Shown piece after piece: positions 1-8,069 of a stretch of DNA of 64,000 nucleotides (the first letter of the stretch is position 1; each line of letters opens with the position of its first letter). Source of the stretch: JANNMJ01 sp031426455 (GTDB lineage Bacteria; Bacteroidota; Bacteroidia; Cytophagales; Hymenobacteraceae). The notes under the pieces were generated by a model. It worked only from the letters and a program-made list of their open reading frames with translations. It searched no databases and had not been told where the DNA came from. A program made the translations under genes and the position numbers. The stretch lies in contig JANPLI010000111.1 in assembly GCA_031426455.1 (NCBI GenBank), positions 13,303 to 77,302 on the forward strand, written 5' to 3'.

Positions 1-1
1 T

Positions 2-220
2 GTGTGCGTGGCTATCACGGGCCTGTGCGGGCCAGGCGCTTCGGAAGACGCCGACAAGCCTGTCGGGACGATCTTGGTCACGGTCCTTTTCCACCACCAG
101 GCCCACGAATATCGGGTGCAGCTCGAAGGCACCGGCCAAAAGCTCCGTCAGCAGGCCGCCGATTTTGTGTACGCCAAGCTCGGCGAGCTACTGACGCGCT
201 ACCAGCACGCGCCGGTGTAG
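2..220 (+). CDS. CinA C-terminal domain (partial, 5' end outside window)
   Basis: This is the last 72 codons of a gene that begins upstream of the window; the first in-frame codon seen (GTG) is internal. The motif AITGLCGPGASED followed by DKPVGTI matches the conserved ITGxxGPGG...KPVGTV signature of the CinA C-terminal domain (nicotinamide-nucleotide amidohydrolase, PncC type), which deamidates NMN in pyridine nucleotide recycling. The C-terminal helix with ADFVYAKLGELL also fits the family. Whether an N-terminal CinA/MoaB-like domain is present cannot be seen. The second glycine of GPGG is alanine here. Confidence 0.8.
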   Translation: MCVAITGLCGPGASEDADKPVGTILVTVLFHHQAHEYRVQLEGTGQKLRQQAADFVYAKLGELLTRYQHAPV

Positions 221-352
221 TGCGGGGGGGGCGGGTTGTGAGGTGGTGTAGTCTAAGTGTCACCACCACTACCACCCTCGTCGCTTCGTGACGGGTATAG
301 TTGCTGCGGGGCAAAGCCCCTGGCTACACAAACAACCTTTTCCCGAACGGAT

Positions 353-392
353 AGGTAAAACGCCCGGCGTTCCGAAGGGGGCGTTTTAACCT
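353..392 (+). promoter_or_regulatory. Inverted repeat abutting a start codon
   Basis: The left arm AGGTAAAACGCCC (353-365) pairs with the right arm GGGCGTTTTAACCT (379-392), with one unpaired base and a 13-nt loop. The right arm ends exactly at the ATG at 393. It could be the terminator of the upstream CinA-type gene or a hairpin in the leader of the next gene. The rest of the 221-392 spacer shows only a short ACC/CCA-rich stretch and no clear promoter. Confidence 0.5.
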
Positions 393-3300
393 ATGCTCCA
401 ACCCTACCGCCGAATCCGCGCGCTGGCCGCCGGATTTGCCTTTCTGATTGCCCCGACAGCGCCCGCTTGGGCCCAACAGGCAGCGCCGATCAGCATCCAC
501 ACGGTTTATCTGATCGGCAATACGGCCGCTGTTCCCCTGACCGAAATCCGCGCCGCCGCCTTGCGGCAGGTATTGCAGGCCACCGCCGGGCCGCTGACGC
601 TGGTGCATCTGGGCGACGTGGTAGCCAACGACGGTCTGCCGAAAAAACCCGACGTCATCCTCACCGCCCGCCTCGATGCCCTGGTGGGGCTGGTTACTGG
701 GCTGCCCAATGCCCGGCTGGTGGTGGTGCCCGGCGATAAGGACTGGGCCAACGCCGGTAAAGAAGGTCTGAAAGCCGTTCGTCGCCTGGGGGAGTATCTG
801 GATGCCAAGCTCAACATCGAAGGCAAGGGCAAAGCGCGGGTATTGCTGCCGGGCGGCGGCTGCCCCGGCCCAGACATCCTTGACCTGGCCCCGAACGTCC
901 GGCTGGTAGCCGTGAACTCGGCCTGGTTCACGCACCCCTACGACCGGCCCGAAGAGCCGGACACGGACTGCAAAACGTTGTCGAAGGAAGAATTTGACGA
1001 GCAGCTCGACGACGCGCTTTCCGACCGGGGCCGGCGCAACGTGCTGCTGGTGGGCCACCACCCGGCCGTGAGCGAAGGCATTTACGGGGGCCGGGTGCCG
1101 CTCAAACGCCACCTTTTCCCGTTCGAAAATATGCCGGTGCCGCTGCCCGTCTTCGGCTCCATCTATGCGGCCTACCGACAGAACGTGGGCACGCCGCGCG
1201 ACCTCGCTTTTCCGGCCTATACGGCCTACGCCAAAACCATCCGCAACGCCCTGCGCGACCACCCCGGCGTGGTGTACGCCTCGGCCCACGATTTTTCGCT
1301 GCAATTGCAGCCTCTGGCGGCGGGTTTTCAGCTGGTCAGCGGCTCGCTGACGCAGCACCAATTCGTGGGGCACAACGGGCGGGCACTCTATAACCGCCCG
1401 GAGGAAGGTTTCGCGAAGCTCGAATACAGCCCTGACGGCACCGTTCGGGCTTCCTTTCTGACCTTCCCGGAAGATGACGGCGGCAAAAGCATCGCCGCGC
1501 CGACCGTCGCTTTCGCCACCACCCTGCTGCGCGCACCGTGCGCATCGGCGCCCGCTGATTCGCCGGGCGCCCTAGCCAATGAAGCCTTTCCGTGCGGCAA
1601 TACTGCGCCTACCCAGTCGGCCCTGACCATCAAGGACGCCCCCGCGCCCGGCACGGCCAGTACCACCGTGGTGCCGGGGCCAGAGTACAAAGCCGGCTTC
1701 TGGGGCCGGACGCTGATCGGCCCGGTTTATCGCCGCGACTGGACGACCGCCGTGCAGGCGCCCACGCTGAACCTGGCCGAGAGCCACGGCGGACTGCACG
1801 CCTTCGGGCGCGGCGGCGGGCGTCAGACGACTTCGCTCAAGCTGGTCGGCGGCGATTCGCTCGAATACGTCTTCCGTTCCATCAACAAAGACCTTCAGGG
1901 CGCACTGCCGCCGGAGTTGCGCAACACGGTGATCGCCGACGTACTACGCGACGTCACGGCCACTTCACAACCTTATTCCGGCCTGATTTGCAGCGAGTTG
2001 CTGGATGCTACCGACATTCTGCACGCCCGGCCGCAGCTTTACCGCCTCCCCGACGATCCGGCGCACCTGGGCGTATTTCGGCCCGAATTTGCCGGGCTTT
2101 TCGGTACGCTCGAAGACCGTCCGCAGGATGCGGAGCGCGGTAATCAGAAGGGCTTTGCCGAATCCGACGACGTGACGCGCTCGTTCGGGCTGTTCCGTAA
2201 GCTCTACAAAGACCACGACACGCACGTCGATGCCCCGGCGCTGGCCCGCGCCCGTGCCTTCGATATGCTGGTAGCCGACTTCGGCAAGCACGAGGATAAC
2301 TTTCGCTGGGCCGGCTACGAAGGCCCCGGCAAGACGCTGATCTATAAGCCGATTCCGCGCGACCGCGACCAGAGCTTCACCCTCTGGAACGGTGCCCTGA
2401 CCTGGACTGCCAACCGCGAGTGGGCCGTGCCGAGCATCGAAGACTTCGGCCCGCGCATTCACGGGCTGGAAAGCCTGAACTGGCCCGCCCGCCACCTCGA
2501 CCGGATGCTGCTCCAGAGCGTGACGCGCGAACAGTGGGCCGAGGCGGCAAAATACCTGCAAACGCAACTGACGCCCGCCGTCATCGACCGCGCCGCTAAC
2601 CGCCTGCCGCCGGAGCTGCGCGCCACCACCGGCGCCGACATCAGCCGCAAGCTCCGCACCCGCCTTGCCGACCTGCCCCGCGCCCTCGACGGTTATTACC
2701 TGATGCTGGCCCGCCGTGTGGATGTGGTGGGGTCGAATAAGGCCGAGGTCTTTCAGATCGAACGCTTGGCTTCCGGAGAAGTGCGGGTGCGGGTTTTCGA
2801 CAAAGCCAAAGACACGAACCAGCCCGACGGCCCCGCGCTCTACGACCGCACGTTCAAGCGCGGCGAGACGCACGAAATCGACCTCTACGCGCTGGCCGGC
2901 AAAGATGTCGTGCAGCTCACCGGCACGGCGCCCCGCTCCATTCTGGTCCGTGTAATCGGCGGCGAGGGCCAGGATGTGATCGTGGACGAGTCGCGCGTCA
3001 GCGGCCTGCGGCGCTACACCAAAGTCTATGATGCACGCACCGACGGCGCCGACCTCACCCCTGGCCCTGATACCAACGACAACCGCGCCGACCGCCTCGG
3101 CATCAACCGCTACGACCGCCGGGGCTTCGAGTACGACGGCTACACGCCCCTGCTGAACGTGCTCTACAACACCAACGACGGCTACGGCATTGGCGCGGGC
3201 TTCTCCTTCGACAAACAGGGCTGGCGCAAGCCGGGCTTCAAAGCCCAGTATGGTATCTACGGCCAACTCACGAGCGAAGGCAACCGGCAGGCGTCGGCCT

Positions 3301-4223
3301 TCGTGCGCTACCGCCACATCATCGGGCAATGGGACTTCGCCGCCCTCGCCGAATACGGCGACTACTACCCGTTCTACAATTTCTTCGGCCTCGGCAACAA
3401 CACCGACAAGGACAACGACCGCTACAACCGTAGCTTCTACCGCGCCCGTTTCAGCGGCCCCCGCGCCGAACTGAACTTGGAACGGGTGCTGCTACGCTCC
3501 AAAAGCCGCTTCCGCGCGGGCGTACTGCTGGAAGACTTCACCACCAACACCCCGGCCGGCACCGTGCTGGCGACGGATTCGGACCTGCCCGCCGCCGTCC
3601 GCGACGTCAGTACCGCTAACCAGCGCCTGCTCGGCGGTCGAGCCGAACTGGATTTCGACTTCCGCGACCGCGCCTTTTTCGCCCGGCGCGGCATCCGCTT
3701 CTTCGCCCGCCACACCAGCTATCAGCAACTGTCCGGCACCGGCGGCGATAATGGCCACCTCTTCCACACCACCGAAGGCTTTGCGGCCTACTACGGCACC
3801 GTGCGCGTGGGCCTCCCCGTGACGCTGGTGCTGAAAGGCGGCGGCGCCAAAACCTACGGCGCCCCTGATTCAGCCATTCCATTCTACAAGCTCCCGCAGC
3901 TCGGGCAGGCGCAAAACTTGCGCGGCTACGTCCGGAACCGCTTCACCGGCGACGCCGTGGCCTACTTCAACACCGAACTGCGGCTGGCGCTGGGTAGCGT
4001 CAAGAGCAACGTGGTGCCGTTTTCCTACGGTATTCTGGGCTTTTACGACGTAGGCCGCGTCTACGTACGCGGCGCCTCGCCCGGCGACCTGAAAGCCGGC
4101 TATGGCGGCGGCGTGTACGTCTCGCCCTTCGTCGACCGCTTCGCTCTGAGCATTTTATACGGCTCCTCGAAGGAGGAAAGCGGACTGATTCAGTTCGCCG
4201 CCGGATTCCGGATCGACCAGTAG
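393..4223 (+). CDS. Metallophosphoesterase-like / BamA-type outer membrane fusion protein
   Basis: 1276 residues with a signal peptide (AFLIAPTAPAWAQQ, cleavage near residue 28). Residues about 35-310 resemble the calcineurin-like phosphoesterase domain of a Bacteroidota family fused to an Omp85/BamA-like C-terminal barrel (about 915-1276, alternating aromatic beta strands ending FAAGFRIDQ). The landmarks LIGN (40-43), HLGDVV (72-77), PGDKDW (113-118), GGCPGP, VGHHPA (about 219-224) and ASAHDF (about 296-301) sit in the expected order. Several metal ligands appear substituted: PGNHDW in the family has become PGDKDW, and the late GHxH has become AHDF. I infer a surface or periplasm-facing outer membrane protein whose enzyme domain is probably inactive. 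Substrate and partner are unknown. The ATG at 393 precedes a good signal peptide. Confidence 0.85.
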   Translation: MLQPYRRIRALAAGFAFLIAPTAPAWAQQAAPISIHTVYLIGNTAAVPLTEIRAAALRQVLQATAGPLTLVHLGDVVANDGLPKKPDVILTARLDALVGLVTGLPNARLVVVPGDKDWANAGKEGLKAVRRLGEYLDAKLNIEGKGKARVLLPGGGCPGPDILDLAPNVRLVAVNSAWFTHPYDRPEEPDTDCKTLSKEEFDEQLDDALSDRGRRNVLLVGHHPAVSEGIYGGRVPLKRHLFPFENMPVPLPVFGSIYAAYRQNVGTPRDLAFPAYTAYAKTIRNALRDHPGVVYASAHDFSLQLQPLAAGFQLVSGSLTQHQFVGHNGRALYNRPEEGFAKLEYSPDGTVRASFLTFPEDDGGKSIAAPTVAFATTLLRAPCASAPADSPGALANEAFPCGNTAPTQSALTIKDAPAPGTASTTVVPGPEYKAGFWGRTLIGPVYRRDWTTAVQAPTLNLAESHGGLHAFGRGGGRQTTSLKLVGGDSLEYVFRSINKDLQGALPPELRNTVIADVLRDVTATSQPYSGLICSELLDATDILHARPQLYRLPDDPAHLGVFRPEFAGLFGTLEDRPQDAERGNQKGFAESDDVTRSFGLFRKLYKDHDTHVDAPALARARAFDMLVADFGKHEDNFRWAGYEGPGKTLIYKPIPRDRDQSFTLWNGALTWTANREWAVPSIEDFGPRIHGLESLNWPARHLDRMLLQSVTREQWAEAAKYLQTQLTPAVIDRAANRLPPELRATTGADISRKLRTRLADLPRALDGYYLMLARRVDVVGSNKAEVFQIERLASGEVRVRVFDKAKDTNQPDGPALYDRTFKRGETHEIDLYALAGKDVVQLTGTAPRSILVRVIGGEGQDVIVDESRVSGLRRYTKVYDARTDGADLTPGPDTNDNRADRLGINRYDRRGFEYDGYTPLLNVLYNTNDGYGIGAGFSFDKQGWRKPGFKAQYGIYGQLTSEGNRQASAFVRYRHIIGQWDFAALAEYGDYYPFYNFFGLGNNTDKDNDRYNRSFYRARFSGPRAELNLERVLLRSKSRFRAGVLLEDFTTNTPAGTVLATDSDLPAAVRDVSTANQRLLGGRAELDFDFRDRAFFARRGIRFFARHTSYQQLSGTGGDNGHLFHTTEGFAAYYGTVRVGLPVTLVLKGGGAKTYGAPDSAIPFYKLPQLGQAQNLRGYVRNRFTGDAVAYFNTELRLALGSVKSNVVPFSYGILGFYDVGRVYVRGASPGDLKAGYGGGVYVSPFVDRFALSILYGSSKEESGLIQFAAGFRIDQ

Positions 4224-4259
4224 CGCAGCCCAAGCGGGCCCTGTCAACTGACGCTGCCC

Positions 4260-4267
4260 GACCTTTG
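4260..4267 (+). promoter_or_regulatory. Bacteroidota -7-like box, possibly leaderless
   Basis: GACCTTTG matches seven of eight positions of TAnnTTTG and ends four bases before the ATG at 4272. No convincing -33 TTG was seen. If used, the transcript would start at or just before the start codon. The same layout (CTTTGCCG, then R, then ATG) recurs before the gene at 31121. Confidence 0.4.
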
Positions 4268-4271
4268 CCGA

Positions 4272-4862
4272 ATGCTCCGTACGACTGTCCTTGTTCGCCG
4301 CGTCACGAACCTGTCCGATGCCCGCTACTGCGCCGGGATGGGCGTCGAACTGCTTGGCTTTCCGCTGACCGGCTCCGACGCCCTGACTGCCGCCGCCGTA
4401 AACGAAATCGGCGGCTGGGTCAGCGGCATCCAGCGCGTCGGTGAGTTCGATAACAGCCTGTCCGCGGCCGAAATCAACGCCTTGATTTCGGCCTGCGCCC
4501 TCGACTACGTACTGCTGACGGAGCCAGACGTTCACCTCGCGCCCGACGAGCTGGCCCGCCCGATCATTTGGCTTCTCGATGCCGACCAACTGCGTACCGC
4601 CCCAGCCAACGCCGCTTTCATCGTCCTGACGGGCCTGACCGACCTGGCCGACACCACGCTCCTGGAACTCCTGACCAGCCCCAGCTACCCTCCCGTCCTG
4701 CTGGCGCTGACCGATGAAACATCGGCTACGGAAGCAGCAGAAGTCCTCGCTGCCCTGCCAGCCCTGGCTGGCCTCGCCCTGGAAGGCGGCCAGGAACTGC
4801 GCCCAGGCATCCGCGATTTCGGCGCCCTGGCCGATATCCTGGAAGCACTTGAGACGGACTGA
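4272..4862 (+). CDS. TrpF-like (phosphoribosylanthranilate isomerase-like) protein
   Basis: 196 residues. The N-terminus VRRVTNLSDARYCAGMGVEL aligns with the TrpF opening (KICGITNxxDAxxAxxxGAD). The end, LALEGGQELRPGIRDFGALADILEAL, resembles the TrpF phosphate-binding loop and last helix (SGVExxPGxKDxxxI). The catalytic cysteine of KxCG is absent (VRRVTN), so isomerase activity is doubtful. No other trp genes are adjacent. It could be a TIM-barrel paralogue with another role. The TGA stop runs into the first AATTACG unit of a tandem array, so the 3' end is flush with a repeat element. Confidence 0.7.
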   Translation: MLRTTVLVRRVTNLSDARYCAGMGVELLGFPLTGSDALTAAAVNEIGGWVSGIQRVGEFDNSLSAAEINALISACALDYVLLTEPDVHLAPDELARPIIWLLDADQLRTAPANAAFIVLTGLTDLADTTLLELLTSPSYPPVLLALTDETSATEAAEVLAALPALAGLALEGGQELRPGIRDFGALADILEALETD

Positions 4863-4963
4863 ATTACGAATTACGAATTACGAATTACGAATTACGAATT
4901 ACGAATTACGAATTACTAAACAAAGTTTTTAACTCGTAACTTTGTAATTCGTAATTCGTAATT
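4862..4963. repeat. AATTACG heptamer array with inverted copy
   Basis: Eight 7-bp units (seven AATTACG, then AATTACT) fill 4862-4917. A 20-odd-base spacer follows, then inverted units (TAATTCG type) to about 4963. The element exactly fills the gap between two convergent genes: its first base is the last base of the upstream TGA, and on the minus strand its last unit begins inside the TAA of trmB. The RNA would fold into a long AT-rich stem and could terminate both genes. Confidence 0.9.
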
Positions 4964-5636
4964 AAATTTCAAGCTCCAGGTAGCAGATGGGTTTACCTTC
5001 GGCGCGGAACCGTTGTTCGTAGTGGGTTTGGATGCCGTGGGTACGGGGCAGTAGCGCGGCGCCGTCGGGGCCGTAGAGATCGCGGGTGAAGCAGATTTCG
5101 CGGGCGCCGGCCAACGTGGGCAGGCTTTCTTCCAGCGTGTAGGTGAACAGGTCCTGGTCGTCGGTCTTGAAATGGATCGTGCCGCCGGGTCGCAATAGTT
5201 CCTGATAGAGTGCTAGATAGCGCGGTGCCGTCAGGCGGCGCTTGGCATCCCCAAGTTTTGGGCGCGGGTCGGGGAAGGTGATCCAGATATGGGCCAGTTC
5301 GCCGGGCGCGAAGTGATCGGCCAGTTCGTGGGCGCGGCCCCGGAGCCAACCCACGTTGCGCAGGCCCAGCACTTCGGCCTGCGTGGCGCCGCTGTGCAAC
5401 CGTTCACCCTTCACATCGAAGCCCAGGAAATTGGCGGCAGGCGTCCGTTCGGCCAATGCTACGGTGTAGGCCCCTTTGCCACAGCCCATCTCCAAGGTGA
5501 TCGGCGTGGTAGCGTCGGCCTGAAAAAAGGCCTCGTTCCAGCGCCCCCGCAGGTTTTGGTAGGTTGCCTTACCCGGCTCCACGATATCGGAACGCAGGGC
5601 ATTGGCAGCAAAACGGACGAGCTTAACGCGGGACAA
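4962..5636 (-). CDS. trmB: tRNA (guanine-N7)-methyltransferase TrmB
   Basis: 224 residues, normal length. It methylates G46 in the tRNA variable loop using SAM. Visible motifs are the SAM site LEMGCGKGAYTVALA (about 48-62), the acidic FLGFDVKG strand, and the TrmB signature WITFPDPRPK followed by KRRLT (about 118-137); the C-terminus is TxYExRFxxEGKPICYLE. The conserved opening SRVKLVRF places the start at the TTG at 5636; no ATG lies nearby in frame. The stop codon is part of the AATTACG array. It is the last gene of the long minus-strand block. Confidence 0.95.
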   Translation of the reverse strand: MSRVKLVRFAANALRSDIVEPGKATYQNLRGRWNEAFFQADATTPITLEMGCGKGAYTVALAERTPAANFLGFDVKGERLHSGATQAEVLGLRNVGWLRGRAHELADHFAPGELAHIWITFPDPRPKLGDAKRRLTAPRYLALYQELLRPGGTIHFKTDDQDLFTYTLEESLPTLAGAREICFTRDLYGPDGAALLPRTHGIQTHYEQRFRAEGKPICYLELEI

Positions 5637-5745
5637 AATCGTAAAATTTAAGCAAAATCGACGCGTGCTCCGCCAAGCAGCGGCGCAACTCGTACCAAAC
5701 TATCAGTAACGGGCAGGCGCCCTTGCCACCAACATCAAAACCGAT

Positions 5746-7053
5746 TCACACCGCCTCCGCCACCACGAAGGTCGAGCCACCGATGTACACCACATCTTCA
5801 GGGGCGGCGGCGGCGCGGGCAGCATCCACGGCTTTCGCCACACTCACGTACAGCTTGCCTTTCAGCCCAAAGGCCTCGGCCTGCTCGCGCAATTCCGGGG
5901 CGGGTAGGGCGCGCGGAATCTTCGCTTCGCAGAAATAATAGGTAGCCTCCGGGGGCAGTAGCCGCAGCAACACGCCAATATCCTTGTCGCGCACCACGCC
6001 AAACACGATATGCAGCTTCTGGTGAGGCGTCCGCAGCAATTGCGCGATGGCAGCGCCTAGCCCGGCTTCGTTGTGGCCCGTATCGGCCACCACCAGCGGA
6101 TCGCGCCCCAGCACCTGCCACCGGCCGCGCAGGCCCGTACGGCGTTGCACCTCGCTCAGGCCAGCGCGCACCATCGGCTGCGTAAAGCGGAAGCCCTGCA
6201 CCTGTAACTCTTCCAGCGTGGCCAGTACGCCGGGCACGTTGAGGTACTGGTACTCCCCCAGCAAATCCAGGTGCAGGTTCGGCAAATAGGGCGTCCACTG
6301 CTCCAGGGCATCGCGGTGCATCACATCCATCGACTGCCCTACCCCTTCGGGCAACGGCGTTTGCGTCGCCACATACAACTCCGTATCGGCAAAACGAATC
6401 GGCGCGCGATTGGCGGCGGCCACCTGCTGAAAAACCGCCGCTACCTCCGTCTGCACCTGACTGATCACCACCGGCACACCAGGCTTGATGATACCGGCTT
6501 TCTCGGCGGCAATCAGCGGCAGCGTATCACCAAGTAAATCCTGATGATCCCAGGAAATATTGGTGATCAGGGAAACCAGCGGCCGGATGACATTGGTGGA
6601 ATCGAGCCGCCCGCCCAACCCTACCTCGATGATGGCGATATCTACCCGCTGATCGGCAAAGTAGCGAAACGCCAACGCCACGGTCATCTCAAAGAAAGAG
6701 GGTTGCAGCTCCTCCAACAGGTCGCGGTGCGTTTCCACGAACCGGACGACTTCTTCCGGCGGGATTGGCTCGCCGTTGAGGCGAATCCGCTCGGTAAAAT
6801 CGATCAGGTGCGGCGAGGTGTAGAGACCCGTACGGTAGCCAGCGGCCTGACAAACGGCAGCCAACATATGGCTCGAAGAGCCTTTCCCGTTCGTGCCGGC
6901 CACGTGAACCGCCCGAAAGCCGCGCTCCGGGTGCGCCAGCCGCGCGCAAAGCACTTCAATATTAGCCAGCGACCGGGTATGCGCCACAGCACCCACCCGC
7001 TGGTACATCGGCAGCCGGGCGTAGAGGTAGTCGAGCGTCTCCGGGTAGGTCAT
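5746..7053 (-). CDS. folC: Bifunctional dihydrofolate synthase / folylpolyglutamate synthase
   Basis: 435 residues. This Mur-ligase-family enzyme adds glutamate to dihydropteroate and extends the polyglutamate tail of folates in the cytoplasm. The P-loop HVAGTNGKGS is at 50-59, followed by LYTSPHL, FFEMTVALAFRYF and IIEVGLGGRLDSTN (metal and adenine contacts), then NISWDHQDLLG. The C-terminal domain carries VADTGHNEAG. Length and domains are complete. The position next to tonB/exbBD is a recurring Bacteroidota arrangement. It is separated from the upstream TonB gene by an octamer repeat spacer. Confidence 0.95.
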   Translation of the reverse strand: MTYPETLDYLYARLPMYQRVGAVAHTRSLANIEVLCARLAHPERGFRAVHVAGTNGKGSSSHMLAAVCQAAGYRTGLYTSPHLIDFTERIRLNGEPIPPEEVVRFVETHRDLLEELQPSFFEMTVALAFRYFADQRVDIAIIEVGLGGRLDSTNVIRPLVSLITNISWDHQDLLGDTLPLIAAEKAGIIKPGVPVVISQVQTEVAAVFQQVAAANRAPIRFADTELYVATQTPLPEGVGQSMDVMHRDALEQWTPYLPNLHLDLLGEYQYLNVPGVLATLEELQVQGFRFTQPMVRAGLSEVQRRTGLRGRWQVLGRDPLVVADTGHNEAGLGAAIAQLLRTPHQKLHIVFGVVRDKDIGVLLRLLPPEATYYFCEAKIPRALPAPELREQAEAFGLKGKLYVSVAKAVDAARAAAAPEDVVYIGGSTFVVAEAV

Positions 7054-7059
7054 ACTTTA

Positions 7060-7168
7060 ATTTATTGAGTGATTAAGCGATTAGCGATTGAGTGATTAGG
7101 TGCAAAAGAAACAGTCACTCAGTCACTCAGCCTCACTCAGTCACTCAGTCAAAAAAGTCACTCAGTCA
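7060..7168. repeat. GACTGAGT-type octamer spacer with inverted copy
   Basis: Units related to GAGTGATT lie at 7064-7102. After AGGTGCAAAAGAAA come inverted units of CAGTCACT type (about 7112-7168). The element occupies almost the whole 119-bp gap between folC and the TonB-like gene upstream. Two other arrays with the same unit occur near 20.7 kb and 56.3 kb. Confidence 0.85.
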
Positions 7169-7172
7169 ATAC

Positions 7173-8051
7173 CTACCGCGCTACGATCCGGAACGTGACG
7201 ATACCTGAAGCGCCCCCTCCTCCGCCCGCCGTGCGCCGGAACGAGGTGTCTTCCAGCGCCGTGCGGTAGAGCTGCTCGACGGCGGGGGTTACGTTGCCGG
7301 AGATTTTGACGATGGATTCCAACTCCCCGTCCGGGCTGACTTTGATCTTGAACACCAAAATGCCGTTTTCGCTGGAAGCGTCCTTTACCAGGGGTTTTTC
7401 GTCCCAGGTCCAGCCCTGCATATCCAGCGAGCCGCCCCCGGAACCGCCGCGGCCCGGCCCCATTGAACCGTAGATGGCCTTGGCATTGAGGTCGCCGTTG
7501 GGATTGCCTTGGTCGCCAACGCTGCCGGGACGGTCGCCGTTGTTGTTACCGGTGGGCGTATTCGACGTACCGTTGGTGCCGTTGCCACCCGTACTCTTGG
7601 GGGTATACGCCGCGTTGGGGTTCGCCACGGGCGTCGGTTTGGTCGTTTCCTTGACGGTCGGCTTGGGCTCCGGCTTAGGGTCTGATTTAGGGGCGGCCAC
7701 CGTTTCCTCCACGTCGCTGGTCATCGTGGGTTTAGCTTCCGGCTCCGCGTCCGGCTGCACGGGCGTCGGAATGGCTTCGGAAGGCGGTGGCGGGGTAGGG
7801 TCGCTCTGCGAGGGCGCCGAATCCTCGGTATTGGTAGAGGCATTCGCCGGGGCGGTGGTCTGCACATCGCCGGAGCCGAATTCTTCCGGCTGGCCGTAGT
7901 TCAGCACGATACCGTCGCCACCGCCGAGTATCGGCGGTTCGGGCAGCTTCACCAGCGAGACGAAGAAGATGCCCAGCAGCAGGGCGTGAAAAACGACCGT
8001 CGAGGCGATAGCCGTGGTGCGGTCGGCGGTGGTGCGCGTTTCAGTAGTCAT
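7173..8051 (-). CDS. TonB-like energy transducer, paralogue 2
   Basis: 292 residues from the ATG at 8051, the start that aligns with its tandem paralogue (MTTETRTT against MTTETPST). One N-terminal membrane anchor (STVVFHALLLGIFFVSLV), a long periplasmic Pro/Thr/Asn-rich spacer with PTPPPPSEAIPTPVQPD, and a C-terminal TonB-type domain (ENGILVFKIKVSPDGELES to VTFRIVAR). It should couple the ExbB/ExbD proton channel to outer membrane receptors. It lies 18 bases after the upstream paralogue and differs mainly in the spacer and a Gly-rich loop near the end. Confidence 0.88.
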   Translation of the reverse strand: MTTETRTTADRTTAIASTVVFHALLLGIFFVSLVKLPEPPILGGGDGIVLNYGQPEEFGSGDVQTTAPANASTNTEDSAPSQSDPTPPPPSEAIPTPVQPDAEPEAKPTMTSDVEETVAAPKSDPKPEPKPTVKETTKPTPVANPNAAYTPKSTGGNGTNGTSNTPTGNNNGDRPGSVGDQGNPNGDLNAKAIYGSMGPGRGGSGGGSLDMQGWTWDEKPLVKDASSENGILVFKIKVSPDGELESIVKISGNVTPAVEQLYRTALEDTSFRRTAGGGGGASGIVTFRIVAR

Positions 8052-8069
8052 TTGGAAATCACTCAATAC

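Noticed and set aside
4714..4932. Frame with LRITNYELRITNYE repeats
   Set aside because: It is repeat array read as protein and overlaps the TrpF-like gene in another frame.
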